Assembly: GCF_037975245.1 (NCBI RefSeq)
Contig: NC_092561.1
Coordinates: 17,055,001-17,119,000, forward strand
Direction: 5' to 3'
DNA length: 64,000 bases
From: Apostichopus japonicus
Taxonomy: Eukaryota > Echinodermata > Holothuroidea > Aspidochirotida > Stichopodidae
Part shown: in pieces, positions 47,401-57,546 of the stretch
How the letters are laid out: each line of letters opens with the position of its first letter
Numbering within the stretch: the first letter of the stretch is position 1
Notes under the pieces: model-generated
Told to the model about the DNA's origin: nothing
What the model saw: the letters and a program-made list of their open reading frames with translations, nothing else
Databases searched by the model: none
Position numbers and translations under genes: made by a program

Positions 47401-47839
47401 GTTCAAAAACCAGGGCGATTACCGGGAGAAGTCCCGCAGACCATCCTTGGACGAAGTCATGAAAGAGAGTAAAACGGAAACACCAAAGTCACCTGCGGGC
47501 AGCTCGGCCCACGAAAAGAACAAACCGACGCCCAGCCATCGCAAAGACAGGTTGGAGGCCAAAAGTATGTTGAGGTCCCGCCCTTACCCTCACTACTCAG
47601 GGCTAGGCCTGAGGGCTCAACAGCCTGTCGAAGTCAAGAATTACAGCTGCCAGTTCTGTGAGAAACCCTTCAAAAGAAACTACGATCGTAACAGACACGA
47701 ACGGATCCACACAGGTCAGAAACCGTACGAGTGTTCTTACTGCGACCAGGCGTTCTCACGTCGTGAACATTGTAAGAAACACGAGTTCACCCACCTGAGG
47801 TCACGCCCGTGCGATGATGACGATGATGATGATGAGTGA
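38491..47839 (+). CDS. Nucleoplasmin-like (NPL) domain + acidic region + four C2H2 zinc fingers
   Basis: Exon 38491-38607 starts at an acceptor and carries the ATG at 38598. The coding exons that follow are 39654-39746, 42150-42299, 44166-44267, 44655-44786, 45543-45716 and 46899-47839 (TGA). Introns are GT/AG, phases agree, and the product is 533 aa. Residues 1-~100 match the NPL domain of insect FKBP39/46 and plant HD2 proteins: MIWGLALEPG, HLSLAAIE, LLCTL, LDLKLMAGEEVTF, VYITGY. That domain forms pentameric histone chaperones. Residues 119-162 are strongly acidic. Residues 329-349 and 358-378, then 471-491 and 499-519, are C2H2 fingers, the last pair joined by HTGQKPY; the tail is seven Asp and a Glu. 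No FKBP domain is present. A nuclear chromatin role is inferred. AATAAA occurs at 47862. Confidence 0.88.
40011..40375. mobile_element. TTAA-flanked MITE family D, copy 1
   Basis: Flanked by TTAA on both sides, with inverted termini AGGCATTGAAGACTCG / CGAGTCCTCTTACCCT. It is 365 bp, non-coding, in intron 2 of the NPL/zinc-finger gene. Two more copies occur at 43758 and 56080. A TTAA target suggests piggyBac-type mobilisation, but the termini are not canonical piggyBac. Confidence 0.85.
41853..42077 (-). other. Antisense open frame preceded by a splice-acceptor-like site
   Basis: On the minus strand, TTGTCCCCACAG is followed by about 75 codons (HLMLKMNDSDFSALTKKYDF ... LVDFLNKNWAFR) ending in TGA. 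The composition is protein-like (aromatic, charged, no simple repeat), and an ATG occurs a few codons after the acceptor. It lies antisense within intron 2 of the NPL/zinc-finger gene. I do not recognise it; it may be a terminal exon of an unmodelled gene, a transposon relic or chance. Confidence 0.3.
42422..42728 (+). mobile_element. tRNA-derived SINE (family 1), copy 3
   Basis: The best-preserved copy: A box TGGCTAAGGCG, B box GGTTCGATTCC, the body and an AAATAAATA tail. It starts about 120 bases after the donor of the 42150-42299 exon of the NPL/zinc-finger gene. Confidence 0.92.
42900..43110. repeat. Degenerate ACACAACAGAGTTATATA repeat
   Basis: About ten short degenerate units of the type ACA-CAACAGAGTTATATATA. 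Intronic; open frames in it are artefacts. Confidence 0.75.
43758..44117. mobile_element. TTAA-flanked MITE family D, copy 2
   Basis: Flanked by TTAA (43754-43757 and 44118-44121) and very similar to the copy at 40011 in the same orientation. Its right end is only 48 bases before the acceptor of the exon at 44166. Confidence 0.9.
44357..44517. repeat. Dispersed ~165-bp repeat, copy 2
   Basis: Matches 6060-6228 over its full length, with the shared edges GGATCACATGAGTCGAGCAA and GCATGAAATCAATCAA. It lies in the intron between NPL/zinc-finger exons 44166 and 44655. Confidence 0.8.
44787..44812 (+). other. Alternative 3' end: exon read-through to an in-frame stop
   Basis: The donor at 44787 (GTAGCA) is weak. 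If it is not used, the frame runs on for eight codons (GSKPQIKE, the first Gly codon beginning at 44786) to TAG at 44810-44812. The product would be ~170 residues: NPL domain plus acidic tail without zinc fingers, the size and layout of a nucleoplasmin. Whether a poly(A) site is used nearby is not shown. Confidence 0.4.
44945..45505. repeat. ~78-bp tandem repeat
   Basis: About six irregular units with GTTATGCTTAACATCTG, TTGATTTGTATGTCATGTCA and AAGCTATCTACAGTG, some internally truncated. It ends about 40 bases before the exon acceptor at 45542. Confidence 0.9.
45838..46785. repeat. 60-bp minisatellite, 16 copies
   Basis: Units read GGGAGATAATTGAAGAAACA ... TTGAGGGGTTGGTTTCTATG followed by CAG. 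The TTTCTATGCAG at each unit end resembles a splice acceptor. It fills most of the last intron of the NPL/zinc-finger gene, ending about 110 bases before the real acceptor. Confidence 0.95.
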
Positions 47840-49430
47840 AGCAAGCGTCTCGTTAGATTAATAAAGGTTGTTGTTCCCGTCCAAAAGGCTACTGAGACTC
47901 AGCAGCACCACTAAAGACTTAACTACCTCCAGCCAGCCTGAAATAAAGAGTCCCAGAATTAACATTGATTCGAAAAACGTTTGGCTGAATTATGTAAATT
48001 ATTATCTTCAAGTTGAACTTTCTATCCAACATAATATTGTGTGATATTTTTGGATTGGCCAAAGAAGGCTTTTATTGCCAGCAAGTTTCACTGTGACTGC
48101 CAGTTTCATATCGTCACTGTACTTGTGTTGCACGATGATACTCGTGTTAGAATTTATTACTGTTATACTCTGCTTTCTATAGGATTGGGCCACCAAATGT
48201 TACTACTAAATACCTCAATAATAATAACTTCATAAATAATGCATTTGTTCCTATCCATCACACACGCTTCATCTTCCAGGATTACCAGATGAAAGTAGAT
48301 CGTTTCTCCCTCTTTCTCAACACTTCAAGAAACATCTTGAAAATCATTCTTGTCATCCCATCTTCATTTGAAGACTTGACGCACCTCCTAACCAGCCGTA
48401 AACGAAACATAGGCTTGCTAGCTCATTATCTTGACTAACCCTTCCATATTGCTCTGCTTTTAGTTGACAGTGACTCAACATGGCATCTCTGAAATAGTCC
48501 ATCTTTTTCTCCCTCTCTCTCTCCATTTTTCAAGGTCTCTGTGGCAGAGTACCTGGCCGTTGCTGATTTCATCATTCAGCAAGGGGATTTTCCCTATTGA
48601 TAATTTTCCAGGTGAACCAGCAGAGCCCTGCCCTCAAGAAGCAATTTTTTCAACTGCCTTTAACATATTCTTAACAAACTGCTTCTAACACCCAATATGA
48701 CCCACAATTTGCCAAAAGAGACTGCTTCATTAACACATTACCTGTCAAAAACAGTTAAAACCTCAGCATCCATTAAAACCGAAAAGAAAAAATTAGGAGA
48801 CGGAGTAATGAGAAAGAAACACAAGTAATCAAAATGAGGAAGAAAGGCTAAATTACTCAAATATGCATATTTAATCATGAGCCATATATTATTTAGTTTA
48901 TTATTTGTTATTAAGTTTTTGATTATTATAGTTCCAATCTCATCCAATATGTAAAGGTGAGAACTATCTAATATGCTTGACAGTTTATAACCTTTTGTGG
49001 TGGATTTGAACATGCATGTTGTTTCAAACCATCAGGGTAAACCTTTTACGAAAGGGCAAACCTATGACGTATGGCTATTGCAAATGTTTCAATGATCATA
49101 TCATCAGGTTGGAATTATTTATTTTTCCTAATACGTTAAGATTTAACTGGGTGTAAGAGGTCTGATGTCATAAATTTTGATTCAAAGTATCTTTTGAAAA
49201 TCAAATTTTTTTGGCAGGGCTGCCACCCCTTCTGTAATTTTGAAAGCACTGAAAATTAGGTGCTCAAATGTAGGTACATTCCTTATTTGTTACTGATGTT
49301 TTGTTATTCACTGCTGTCAGTAGTATTAATGGTAGCTACCGATGCCCGCCTCCCCGGGCTTCCTTTACTGAGGAGATTCTGGATCTATTATGGCCAAGTT
49401 ATAAAATTCTGAGGAACTCCACATCAAATA
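47840..49430. other. 3' UTR and intergenic DNA after the NPL/zinc-finger gene
   Basis: AATAAA at 47862 and again near 47942 (GAAATAAAGAG) are plausible poly(A) signals. Beyond about 48000 I see no gene or classified repeat. Confidence 0.55.
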
Positions 49431-49431
49431 T

Positions 49432-50540
49432 GTGGAAAATATCCCTGGGGTAAGGGGGGGGGGCGGTGAGGGTCTGGCTGGGTTTTATGCAATTGGCGAA
49501 AAAATCAACTTTTTGACTATTTTCATCTCCAAGAGAAGTGTAAGGTGCATCGTCTACGAACGGCAAATCCCTAGACCCACAGAAATATTAGTTCAACGTA
49601 ACTGGCATCCGGTAGCTACTTTTCATATTACATTTTGCGGTTTAAAATTAGTTTTTACGCGATAATGGAACTTTGATAAATCACCAGTGAGCTAAATTAT
49701 TGCAACAGTTTGTTACCCGATGAATTTTAATTGCATACATTGAATATTAATAGACAATTTGAATATCTTTTGAACAATTTGAAAATTAAAATCTGGGTAA
49801 AAATATTTTACTCTGTCAAGCTTGGTTTGGTGATGAACTTTCTTTGGCTTCCTGTATCCAACATTTGTGCTTCTTTTAAATTAAAATGTGATTTTTAGCA
49901 AGTTTTAATTTTGATATAATTTAATGGGCATTCATTAATAATAAACCATGCCATAAGTCAACACTTTTTACCAAATCAGTTTTTATTTTAAATGTGAAAG
50001 TTATGCTATGCAAAAAAAAAATTTACGTACATTTTATAGTTACTACCTGTTCATATTTCTGATCAATATATTAGTCTTGTATTTATGTCTTGGTTCATTG
50101 TTCTCTTTTGACTTTCAACAGAAGCTGACACTGTTGATTTATCAATAATGGTGTAATGCAGGGTTTCCCTAACTTTATCCCCCCAGGAACCCCCTGTGGA
50201 TGTCAGAGTTGTCCACGAACCCCCAAATTTTCGAGACACGATCTGAGTCATTAATATACTATAATACGCATTACAGTGCTGCGTAAAAGATCAAGTTCAT
50301 AATGTAATATTGTAATGAAAAAAAACCGCAAAGCGTTTGTCGATATATACGACTTTAGTACATTATATGATATATCAGATTTTGTTCAAACAAAAAGTAC
50401 TCTAGTTTTGACTATCAGAAACGTCTCACGAACCCCATGGGATGGACTCACGCACCCGCTGGTGGTTCATGCACCCCAGTTAGGGACCCTTGGTGTAATG
50501 TGTCAAGGAATAGCTGCTACATGTTAAAATTGTAGTAGAC
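49432..50540. repeat. Segmental duplication, copy A (interrupted by a hAT MITE)
   Basis: Matches 51655-52290 in the same orientation. Shared landmarks are a G run, ACCCACAGAAATATTAGTTC, TTGCAACAGTTTGTTACCC, TCAATATA with a following TTAGTCTTG-like segment, and TTTCAACAGAA. Copy A additionally contains the 334-bp MITE at 50159-50492 that copy B lacks. Confidence 0.85.
50159..50492. mobile_element. hAT-type MITE with preserved empty site nearby
   Basis: Termini CAGGGTTTCCCTAACT / AGTTAGGGACCCTTG are imperfect inverted repeats with an exact 8-bp target duplication GTGTAATG (50151-50158 and 50493-50500). The homologous position in the duplicate copy, near 52228-52250, reads straight through as AATAATGGGTTAATTTGTCA. 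The insertion therefore has an outgroup without it. Confidence 0.93.
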
Positions 50541-50589
50541 TTTTACTGAGTTAAACTGAGTTAGACTTTTTCGAAATAGGAGAAAACAT

Positions 50590-51645
50590 TATTTTGGTCA
50601 AATATTTTTAAGGCTATACTGCCTTGAATTTTTTTCAAATTTTAGCCAAAATCGCGACTTTTTCGATTCATCCCAAAATGATGCTCTTCTCTTGATATAT
50701 CAAGAATAATTATGTTCTTTTTCGTTCCCATTTGAAAGAAAATGCAATGTTTAGTACGAAATTTGATCCTTTGTTTGGGCAACATTAATACACGAAATTG
50801 AAGCTTATTATGCCGAGGAAGTTCACTTTAAATATGTGGAAAATCGATAATTGGGCTTTAAAAATCCGTTCAAACACCCTGGCAGAAATTTTATTTTTTG
50901 GTGTAAATTTTGGTAAGGCTATACCCTTATAATTTTCCAAATTTTTGGCCAAAATCGCGACTTTTTCGATTCATCCCAAATTGATGCGAGCGGTGTATAT
51001 AGCTCTTCTCTTCATATATCAGGTATAATTATGTCCTTATACGAAATTATAGAAATTAAAAATTACAAGAAATGCCATTTTCAGTACGAAATTTATCCTT
51101 TGTTTGGGCAACATTAATACACGAAATTGAAGCTTATTATGCCGAGGAAGTCCATTTTAAATATGTAGAAAATCGATAATTGGGCTTTAAAAATCCGTTT
51201 AAGCTCCATGGCAGAAATTGGAGGAAAAATGTTTTTTTCTGGAAATTTTTGTAAGGCTATAGCTTTATCATTTTTCAAAATTTTGGCCCAAATCGCGACT
51301 TTTTCGATTCATCCCAAAGTGATGAGAGCGGTTTAGAGAGCTCTTCTCTGAATATATCAGGTATAATTATGTTCTTATTCGTTCCCAGTTGAAAGAATAT
51401 ACCATTTTTATTACGAAATTTGATCCTTTGTTTGGGCAACATTAATACACGAAAATGAAGATTAATATTCCTAGGAGGTCCAATGAAAATACAGTATGTG
51501 GAAAAACGATAATTGGGCTTGAACAATCCGAATAAGCATCTTGGCAGAAATTGGAGGAAAAATAGTTTTTTTGTGGAAACTTTTGTATCATTATGTCAAA
51601 TTCTGGCCAAAATCGCTACTTTTTCGATTCATCGCATCACCTACT
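50590..51645. repeat. ~320-bp tandem repeat, about 3.3 copies
   Basis: CCAAAATCGCGACTTTTTCG recurs, with one or two changes, at about 50646, 50950, 51288 and 51606. Units also share TTGGGCAACATTAATACACG and AAAACGATAATTGGGCTT-like segments. It lies between the two copies of the segmental duplication and has no coding sense. Confidence 0.9.
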
Positions 51646-51654
51646 GCCACCCAC

Positions 51655-52290
51655 TACCTGGTGTAAGGGGAGGGGGGGGGTCTGTACAGTCGATTTGGGT
51701 TTCATGCAATCAACTAATAGCGTTGGTTATTTTCCTCTCCGAGAGGAGTGTTATGTGCATCGTCTTCGAACGGCACATCCATAGACCCACAGAAATATTA
51801 GTTCAATGTAACCGACATCCGGTAGCTTCTTACTTTTCAAAGAACATTTTTCGGTTTGAAATGATCGTGAGTTTGTTACCCGCATTGAAACTTCGATAAA
51901 TCACAAGGGAACTAAATTTTTGCAACAGTTTGTTACCCTATCAATATTAATTGCATATTAATAGACAATCTGAATATTAATTGAACATTTTAATATCTGG
52001 GTCAAATATTTTGATTTTATATTATTTAATGGGCATTCATTTCTAATAAAACATGCCATAAGTGAACACATCATCCCAAAGTTTTTATTTCAATGTGGAA
52101 GTCATGTTATGCTAATTTTGTTTTTATTATAGTTCATATTTCTAATCAATATAATTAGCCTTGTATTGATATCTTGGTTTACTGTTTTGTCTTTCAACAG
52201 AACCTGACAATATTATTTGATAATCACAATAATGGGTTAATTTGTCAAGGGTAGCTGCTTCATGTTAAAACTGTTGTAAATAGGTAACAA
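51655..52290. repeat. Segmental duplication, copy B
   Basis: Homologue of 49432-50540 without the hAT insertion. Divergence by eye is on the order of 15-20% with small indels, so the duplication is old compared with the satellite units. Confidence 0.82.
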
Positions 52291-53698
52291 GACCATTCAG
52301 ATTATATTGATCATTTGGTATTAGGGGTATTGACAGACCAGATAACAGTGGAGGGTGGGGGGGGGGGGGGTGAGTGTCAAAATGGGATACAGCATGGGAT
52401 TAATTTGAGGGACAATAAAAGATGTACCATTTTCACGAAGACTTCAAAAAAAGTGAAAGGTGGCGTGTTTGTTTGTCAGCGGGACCCAATCTGGATCTCA
52501 AAGTCACTTGGTCAGAAGGGAGCTACCTCCAAATATAAATAGCAGCTTTAAAGGTTCCTCCATGACACCCCTCCCCCCATCCCACTCCCAACACAACCAA
52601 TTTTATGTCTAGATTGATCACTTAGAGGTAACAACAATATTTTAAAAAAATCCTTCAATATTATCTATCTATATTTATCTTTCTTCTCCACAGCAGGTTT
52701 GTCAGTTATGACAAATCTCATTTAAAACATTTTCCGTCTTGATCACCCCTTTAATTAAAATTATTGTTTTTTGGGGAAGGTCAGAAGGGTTGGGACGGCT
52801 GATTTTCATGATTTATAAAAAAAACAATCACAGGGGGAAAGATAACTGTCTTTATGAACAGGTCATTGGTTTCTGTTTTTCATTTAACATATTCAAATTA
52901 TACAAGGGGAACTGCTTGCATGATAAGAGGCCCCAGTTTATGCAGACTGAAATTTTCTGGTTAAATTGTTGCTATTTTACCAATTTTGTATTTCTACAAT
53001 CAGGCATGGTGGAAGAGACTTCACTTGAGGAGGTGAGAGGGAGGAGGTAGCACAAACTTTCGAGCTGTGATACTGTTACATATGAATTTTTGGATCATCC
53101 ACTATGCATTCCATAGGAAAAATTCCAGTATTCTAATGGTTTTTCAGACAATAGTACAAATTTTGCGACAATTTTCTTAATCTTTCAACAACTTTTTAGT
53201 TATAATTTGATGTAAGTTTTCAACAGCAGGGCACTCCTTAAATAACAAATGGGACTTTTGAGTTTGTGCCTAAAAGTGAGGTTATCCAACCCTTAATTTG
53301 ACAGAGAGAGTCGTTGTGTCTTCTGCGTAGTTTCAAACTTGGACAGATTATTTCCAGGGGGACTATGTGCATTTTGAAGGCTCAAATTCTTCGAGACACC
53401 CACATGATGAATACTCAGGGATGTAAGGAACTTGTACATAACATAAACATTGATACTTATTTAACTCTGAGCTAGTTTTTATAAATGCTCCACGAAAAAC
53501 AAGCGGCCAGATATTTTTGCAAGTTCATCGTTCACCTCAAAGAATTTCAAATATTTGACTCCGTGTTAATAAATCTGAGATGAGGAAAACAGTAACAGAA
53601 ACCATAACTCAAAAGATCATTGTCATTTTTACTTATCTATTTTCCATAAAATAATTATTTGCATTAGCTCGTTACAATTAACAGCAGTGACCTATATA
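52291..53698. other. Intergenic
   Basis: Contains a 14-base G run at 52357-52370 and AT-rich DNA. No exon was found. The part next to 53699 is the 3' UTR side of NDUFB2 on the minus strand. Confidence 0.5.
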
Positions 53699-56600
53699 TT
53701 AGTCTTCATCAATGGGTGGAATCCCAAGCTCCTCGTCTGTCCACCCTGATGGATCTGGAAGCTGAAAATGACCCTGCAAATGAAGAAAATAATAAACCAA
53801 TCAGCAATGCAAAGGACCAACAGAGAACTAAAATACCTTATTGTAACACAGCTATATAAATTAAAGATATTTAGTAAATGTAGAGTCAAAGCAGAGCACA
53901 TGGGATGTGGTGATGGGGTGGTGGAGGGAAGTGATAGTGGGGGATGGGGTGATTGAGGGATGTGGTGGTGGAGGGGAGTGGTGGTGGGGGAAGGATGGTG
54001 GAAGGAAGGGGTGGTGGAGGGGAGGGTTGGTGGATGGAAGGGGTAGTGGAATGGTGGGAAGGGGTGGTGGAGGGGAGGGGTGTTGGAGGGAAGGGATAGT
54101 GGGGATGGGGTGGTGGAGGGAAGGGTGGTGGAGGGAAGGGATGTTGAAGGGGTGGTGGAGGGAAGGGGTAGTGGATCGGTGGGAAGGGAAGGGGACATTA
54201 AAGGATGGTGGTGGGTTAACTCAAGTTCTGATATATGAAACTATATGGCAGGATATTATGCAGTTCTTTGTCATTTGAGGTCAAAGTTTTCCACAAGGTC
54301 GAGCTACAATATCAAACATGTGGTACACATTTCAATCGACAATGAAAAGCTTGAATATTTCACATGTTATATTGTAGATTGAAATGAAGATGACCTCTGA
54401 TAACAAAATCACCACCTCGCATCCACGTCAGAATAAATCCGGAGGAGAAGCAGTTTAATTGAGCTCCATTTGGGACATCCCTTGACATGAAAGAGACCTT
54501 GACTTTACTATTTCCCTTAATAATCAAGAAGTCCTCAATAATTGCAAGAATTTGGAATTCTGGATAACATGTGTCAACTTTCTGCAAACACTTTCATTTT
54601 CTTGAGATTAAAAGTTGATTGTTTAAACCTTTTGCAATCTGCTCTTCAAGTGAAAACTAGTGATAGACCATATCTGAACCATTACAGCCTGTTCCAGAAA
54701 TTCACAATGGGTAGCAAATTTGACAAATATCATTCTAAATTTTTAAGTCACAATTATATTCATAACAATGAGAGATGAAAGGAATTCTATCTAAGACTTT
54801 ACAGAAAGTTAAAGGACAGAGACACTTATCATCTGCAGGGCAAATTTTTGAAGGATTTTTCCAGTTGTCCATCTTACTTGCATCTTACTTTTTGGTTGTC
54901 CAAAACAAATGTAGCAATAGCAAAAGAATGATCAATAATGTAAACTGTAGAGGAGATGTGAAGGCTTGGTGTATAAAACACCAGCTTTAGAGCCAGTAAA
55001 CTGCCCATTAATTTAGATCATTGCCACACAAATATTTTTTGTTTTATTTCAGTATCTCATGTGTGGAGGGTGATAGCAATTTTTCAGTTTACCTTCAGAA
55101 TTTGCAAATAATTTATACAAAGGAATCTGAATTTGTTATAAACAGCTAGTTATCTCTCCGAGCACATCCAAAGCTGTCCGGACAGAAATTTGGTTGTCTC
55201 GGATGACAAGACTAAAATTAAATATTTGCCAAGATATGGATTTGACTAACACACAGAAATGTAATAGTTTAATTTAAAACATGATATGACAGTGGTACTT
55301 ACAAAAACATCTTCTGGTTCATGGTAGAATCGCCAAAGTATCCAAAACCACATGACACCTAGGACAGTCTGGAAAAGAACAAGAAAGAAAAAACATGACA
55401 GTTAGGACAGTCTGGAAAAGACAAAGATAGAAAAGACATGACACAGTCTGGAAAAGACAAAGACAGAAAACACATGACGTTTTGTGTAAATTTGGGTCTC
55501 ACTGACGGACTATAAATCAAATTTTATCATTTGGCTTACAAGGTTACACCAAACCTAAAACTGGTACCAAGTATTGTTTAGAATGTGATCAAAACTAACA
55601 AGATAAGTTTACAAATTTTCCCCACCAAATAAAATTCCATGGAAGCAGGGGATGTAAAGGGGGGGGGTTGGGGGGGGAGTGAATCAAATATAATTGTTCA
55701 ATCAAACTCTACTGTAAAAGTTGCTTTTGATAATGAAAGGCCTTACTTAACAACACTGGTTGTAAAGCTTGGTCTATCATGAGCAAATGGAAGGAAACTT
55801 AACTCAGTCTGGTAATACAGTAATGCATTGAAACCTGATTCTGAGCAACACTACTCTACCTGAGCAATTATCTGGTTTTTACGAGGGGCTGGTGCAGTCT
55901 GGCGATAAAGGAAATGTCCACTGTGAGGGGAGAAAAAAAAAGAATATGGAAGTATTTAGTATTAAATTTGTAATTGAAAAACATCTGAGAAAGAAGTGAG
56001 CGACATTACAAAAGTTTGAGATCTTAGTAGAATCATGTTTGACACTTCACTGTATGAGTCTCACATTATAGCGCATTAAAGGGTGTGAAGACTCGAGCAC
56101 ATAGAAACGTCTCATGCCGTCAATCTGACCTAGTTTCGAATGAGGTGTAACAGAAGTGTTAGACACCACCATCAATTCCAGAAAATACACACACAGCTTG
56201 CTACCGTCGGTCATAAGACACTAGTGTACAGTCACTACATACAGCTGCGGTCAATACCCACAGCACAGTGTACAAACGATACAGCAATGGACATCTCAGG
56301 TCCAGCTAAAGATAACAAGGTATCACATTTCACTACTGTCTGCATTTTGTAGTGACAAGAAGAAAACTTCACTTGCAAGCAACGGAAAGTTCACTTTTTC
56401 TGTTTTTCAGAGTTCGGCACGCTGTTTGGGACAAGCCTTCCATGCCTTAAATGCCTCATGGAGTCCTGAGCCTGACTGAGGAGGTATGGTCATACAGTAG
56501 ATTGCCCAATAATGAGGTAAACTGGTACATGTATTTATATCACCATTCTTGTCACTTGCAAAGCTCCTTGACCACAGACCAGCTGGTTTGTTAGTGCGAT

Positions 56601-57368
56601 ACTATCTTCCTGCTAACCTCTAATATGTTAAAAAAGTATGGTTTCATGGCATTGATAGGATATTTAACGAAGCAGTAAGTTTTTCTGTTTTTCAATAATA
56701 CCATGAGTAGACTTGTCAGATACCTATAGTTGTGTATGTTTAGGTTATACTGGCTCTACAGTTACCTAATGTAAAATCTCAAGTAAGTTCTCTGTCAATT
56801 GTTGTAAAAATATGAAACAAACTTAAGAAGAAATATAATGAGGTCTACTGCCGATATTTTTTTATAATAAAGAGAAGTATAGGATGTGGTTGCCTTTGTC
56901 AGTAATACACTGTACCTAACTTTAAGCCAGACCTACCCACAGACGTTCCCAGTGTAGGCCTATGCCACACTAAATTATCTACTGTAAAAAAAGGCAGTGG
57001 ATACATATAAAATACACGAAGCTGACAAATTGTCAGCTTCATGCATTTTTTACCGATAGATAACTTCGTGTTGCATACACTGGGAACGTCTGTGGGTAGG
57101 TCTGGCTTAAAGTTAGGCACAGTGTATTCCTGTTAATTGTTACTCTAACCCCAGCCTAACTTTAAAGTTTAGGTATAGGCTAGGATACGTTAAGCTTAGC
57201 CTGTTTACCCTACGTTAAGTTTTGCCTCGCCTAACTTCGGTTGTTGCCCTCACATTCTAAGCAAAAGACGAAAATATGTTCAAGCAAGACTTACTGTCGC
57301 CTTAGAGGCAGCTGTTGTGTTCTATGGAGGATTCTAGAAGAACATCGCAGCTGATTTAACAGCCTCAT
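53699..57368 (-). CDS. NDUFB2: NADH dehydrogenase (complex I) subunit NDUFB2
   Basis: Four exons on the minus strand: 57295-57368 (ATG at 57368), 55860-55920, 55303-55368, 53699-53773 (TAA). The sum is 276 bases, 91 aa, with consistent phases and good splice sites. The C-terminal half is diagnostic: [20 protein letters not shown] forms the single membrane helix with its matrix-side turn, followed by PDPSGWTDEELGIPP and an acidic end, almost as in human NDUFB2 (AGGG subunit). The N-terminus is Arg/Leu/Gln-rich without acidic residues, fitting a mitochondrial targeting presequence. It is an accessory subunit of the membrane arm of complex I in the inner mitochondrial membrane. It is slightly shorter than the vertebrate precursor. 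No alternative identity is likely. Confidence 0.96.
53900..54215. repeat. GGTGGAGGGAAGGG purine minisatellite
   Basis: Irregular units of 12-18 bases on the plus strand with repeated GGTGGAGGG. It has G-quadruplex and H-DNA potential. It lies in the last intron of NDUFB2, whose transcript is the C-rich strand. The Pro/Ser/Thr-rich minus-strand frame here is an artefact. Confidence 0.92.
55370..55480. repeat. Short tandem repeat beside an NDUFB2 exon
   Basis: Three copies of a ~35-50-bp segment with CAGTCTGGAAAAGA and GAAAAAACATGACA. It begins at the exon 55303-55368 edge, so its first copy includes the acceptor and pyrimidine tract (minus strand) and the last bases of the exon. Confidence 0.75.
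56080..56446. mobile_element. TTAA-flanked MITE family D, copy 3 (inverted)
   Basis: TTAA at 56076-56079 and 56447-56450 bounds 367 bp that is the reverse complement of the copies at 40011 and 43758. It lies in intron 1 of NDUFB2. Confidence 0.88.
56904..57128. mobile_element. Long-hairpin MITE in NDUFB2 intron 1
   Basis: Arms of about 53 bases (from AATACACTGTACCTAACTTT inward to GTTCCCAGTGTA) are almost perfectly complementary at the two ends. The ~120-base centre holds a second perfect hairpin, GAAGCTGACAA and its complement. No clear target duplication is seen. It ends about 165 bases from exon 1. Confidence 0.85.
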
Positions 57369-57546
57369 CTTTCTGACGATTTCTGACTGAGCCCGTCTAA
57401 AATTAGGTTAGGCTCAGTATAGTAACTTTACTACTTTGTACTGTTATGAGGTGTTACATGGAACGCGGAAAGGAAACACAATTCCTGCCATAATATGTAC
57501 ATGGCTATACATATGGTGAGCCGGATTCGTGCTGCCCTGTATGGTG

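Noticed and set aside
47170-47406. Minus-strand ORFs opposite the zinc-finger exon
   Set aside because: Shadows of the C2H2-coding exon on the plus strand.
50063-50251. Minus-strand ORF in copy A of the duplication
   Set aside because: It spans the junction between duplicated DNA and the hAT MITE and has no counterpart in copy B.
53692-54198. 168-codon Pro/Ser/Thr-rich minus-strand ORF
   Set aside because: It is the complement of the GGTGGAGGG minisatellite joined to the NDUFB2 last exon read in the wrong frame.
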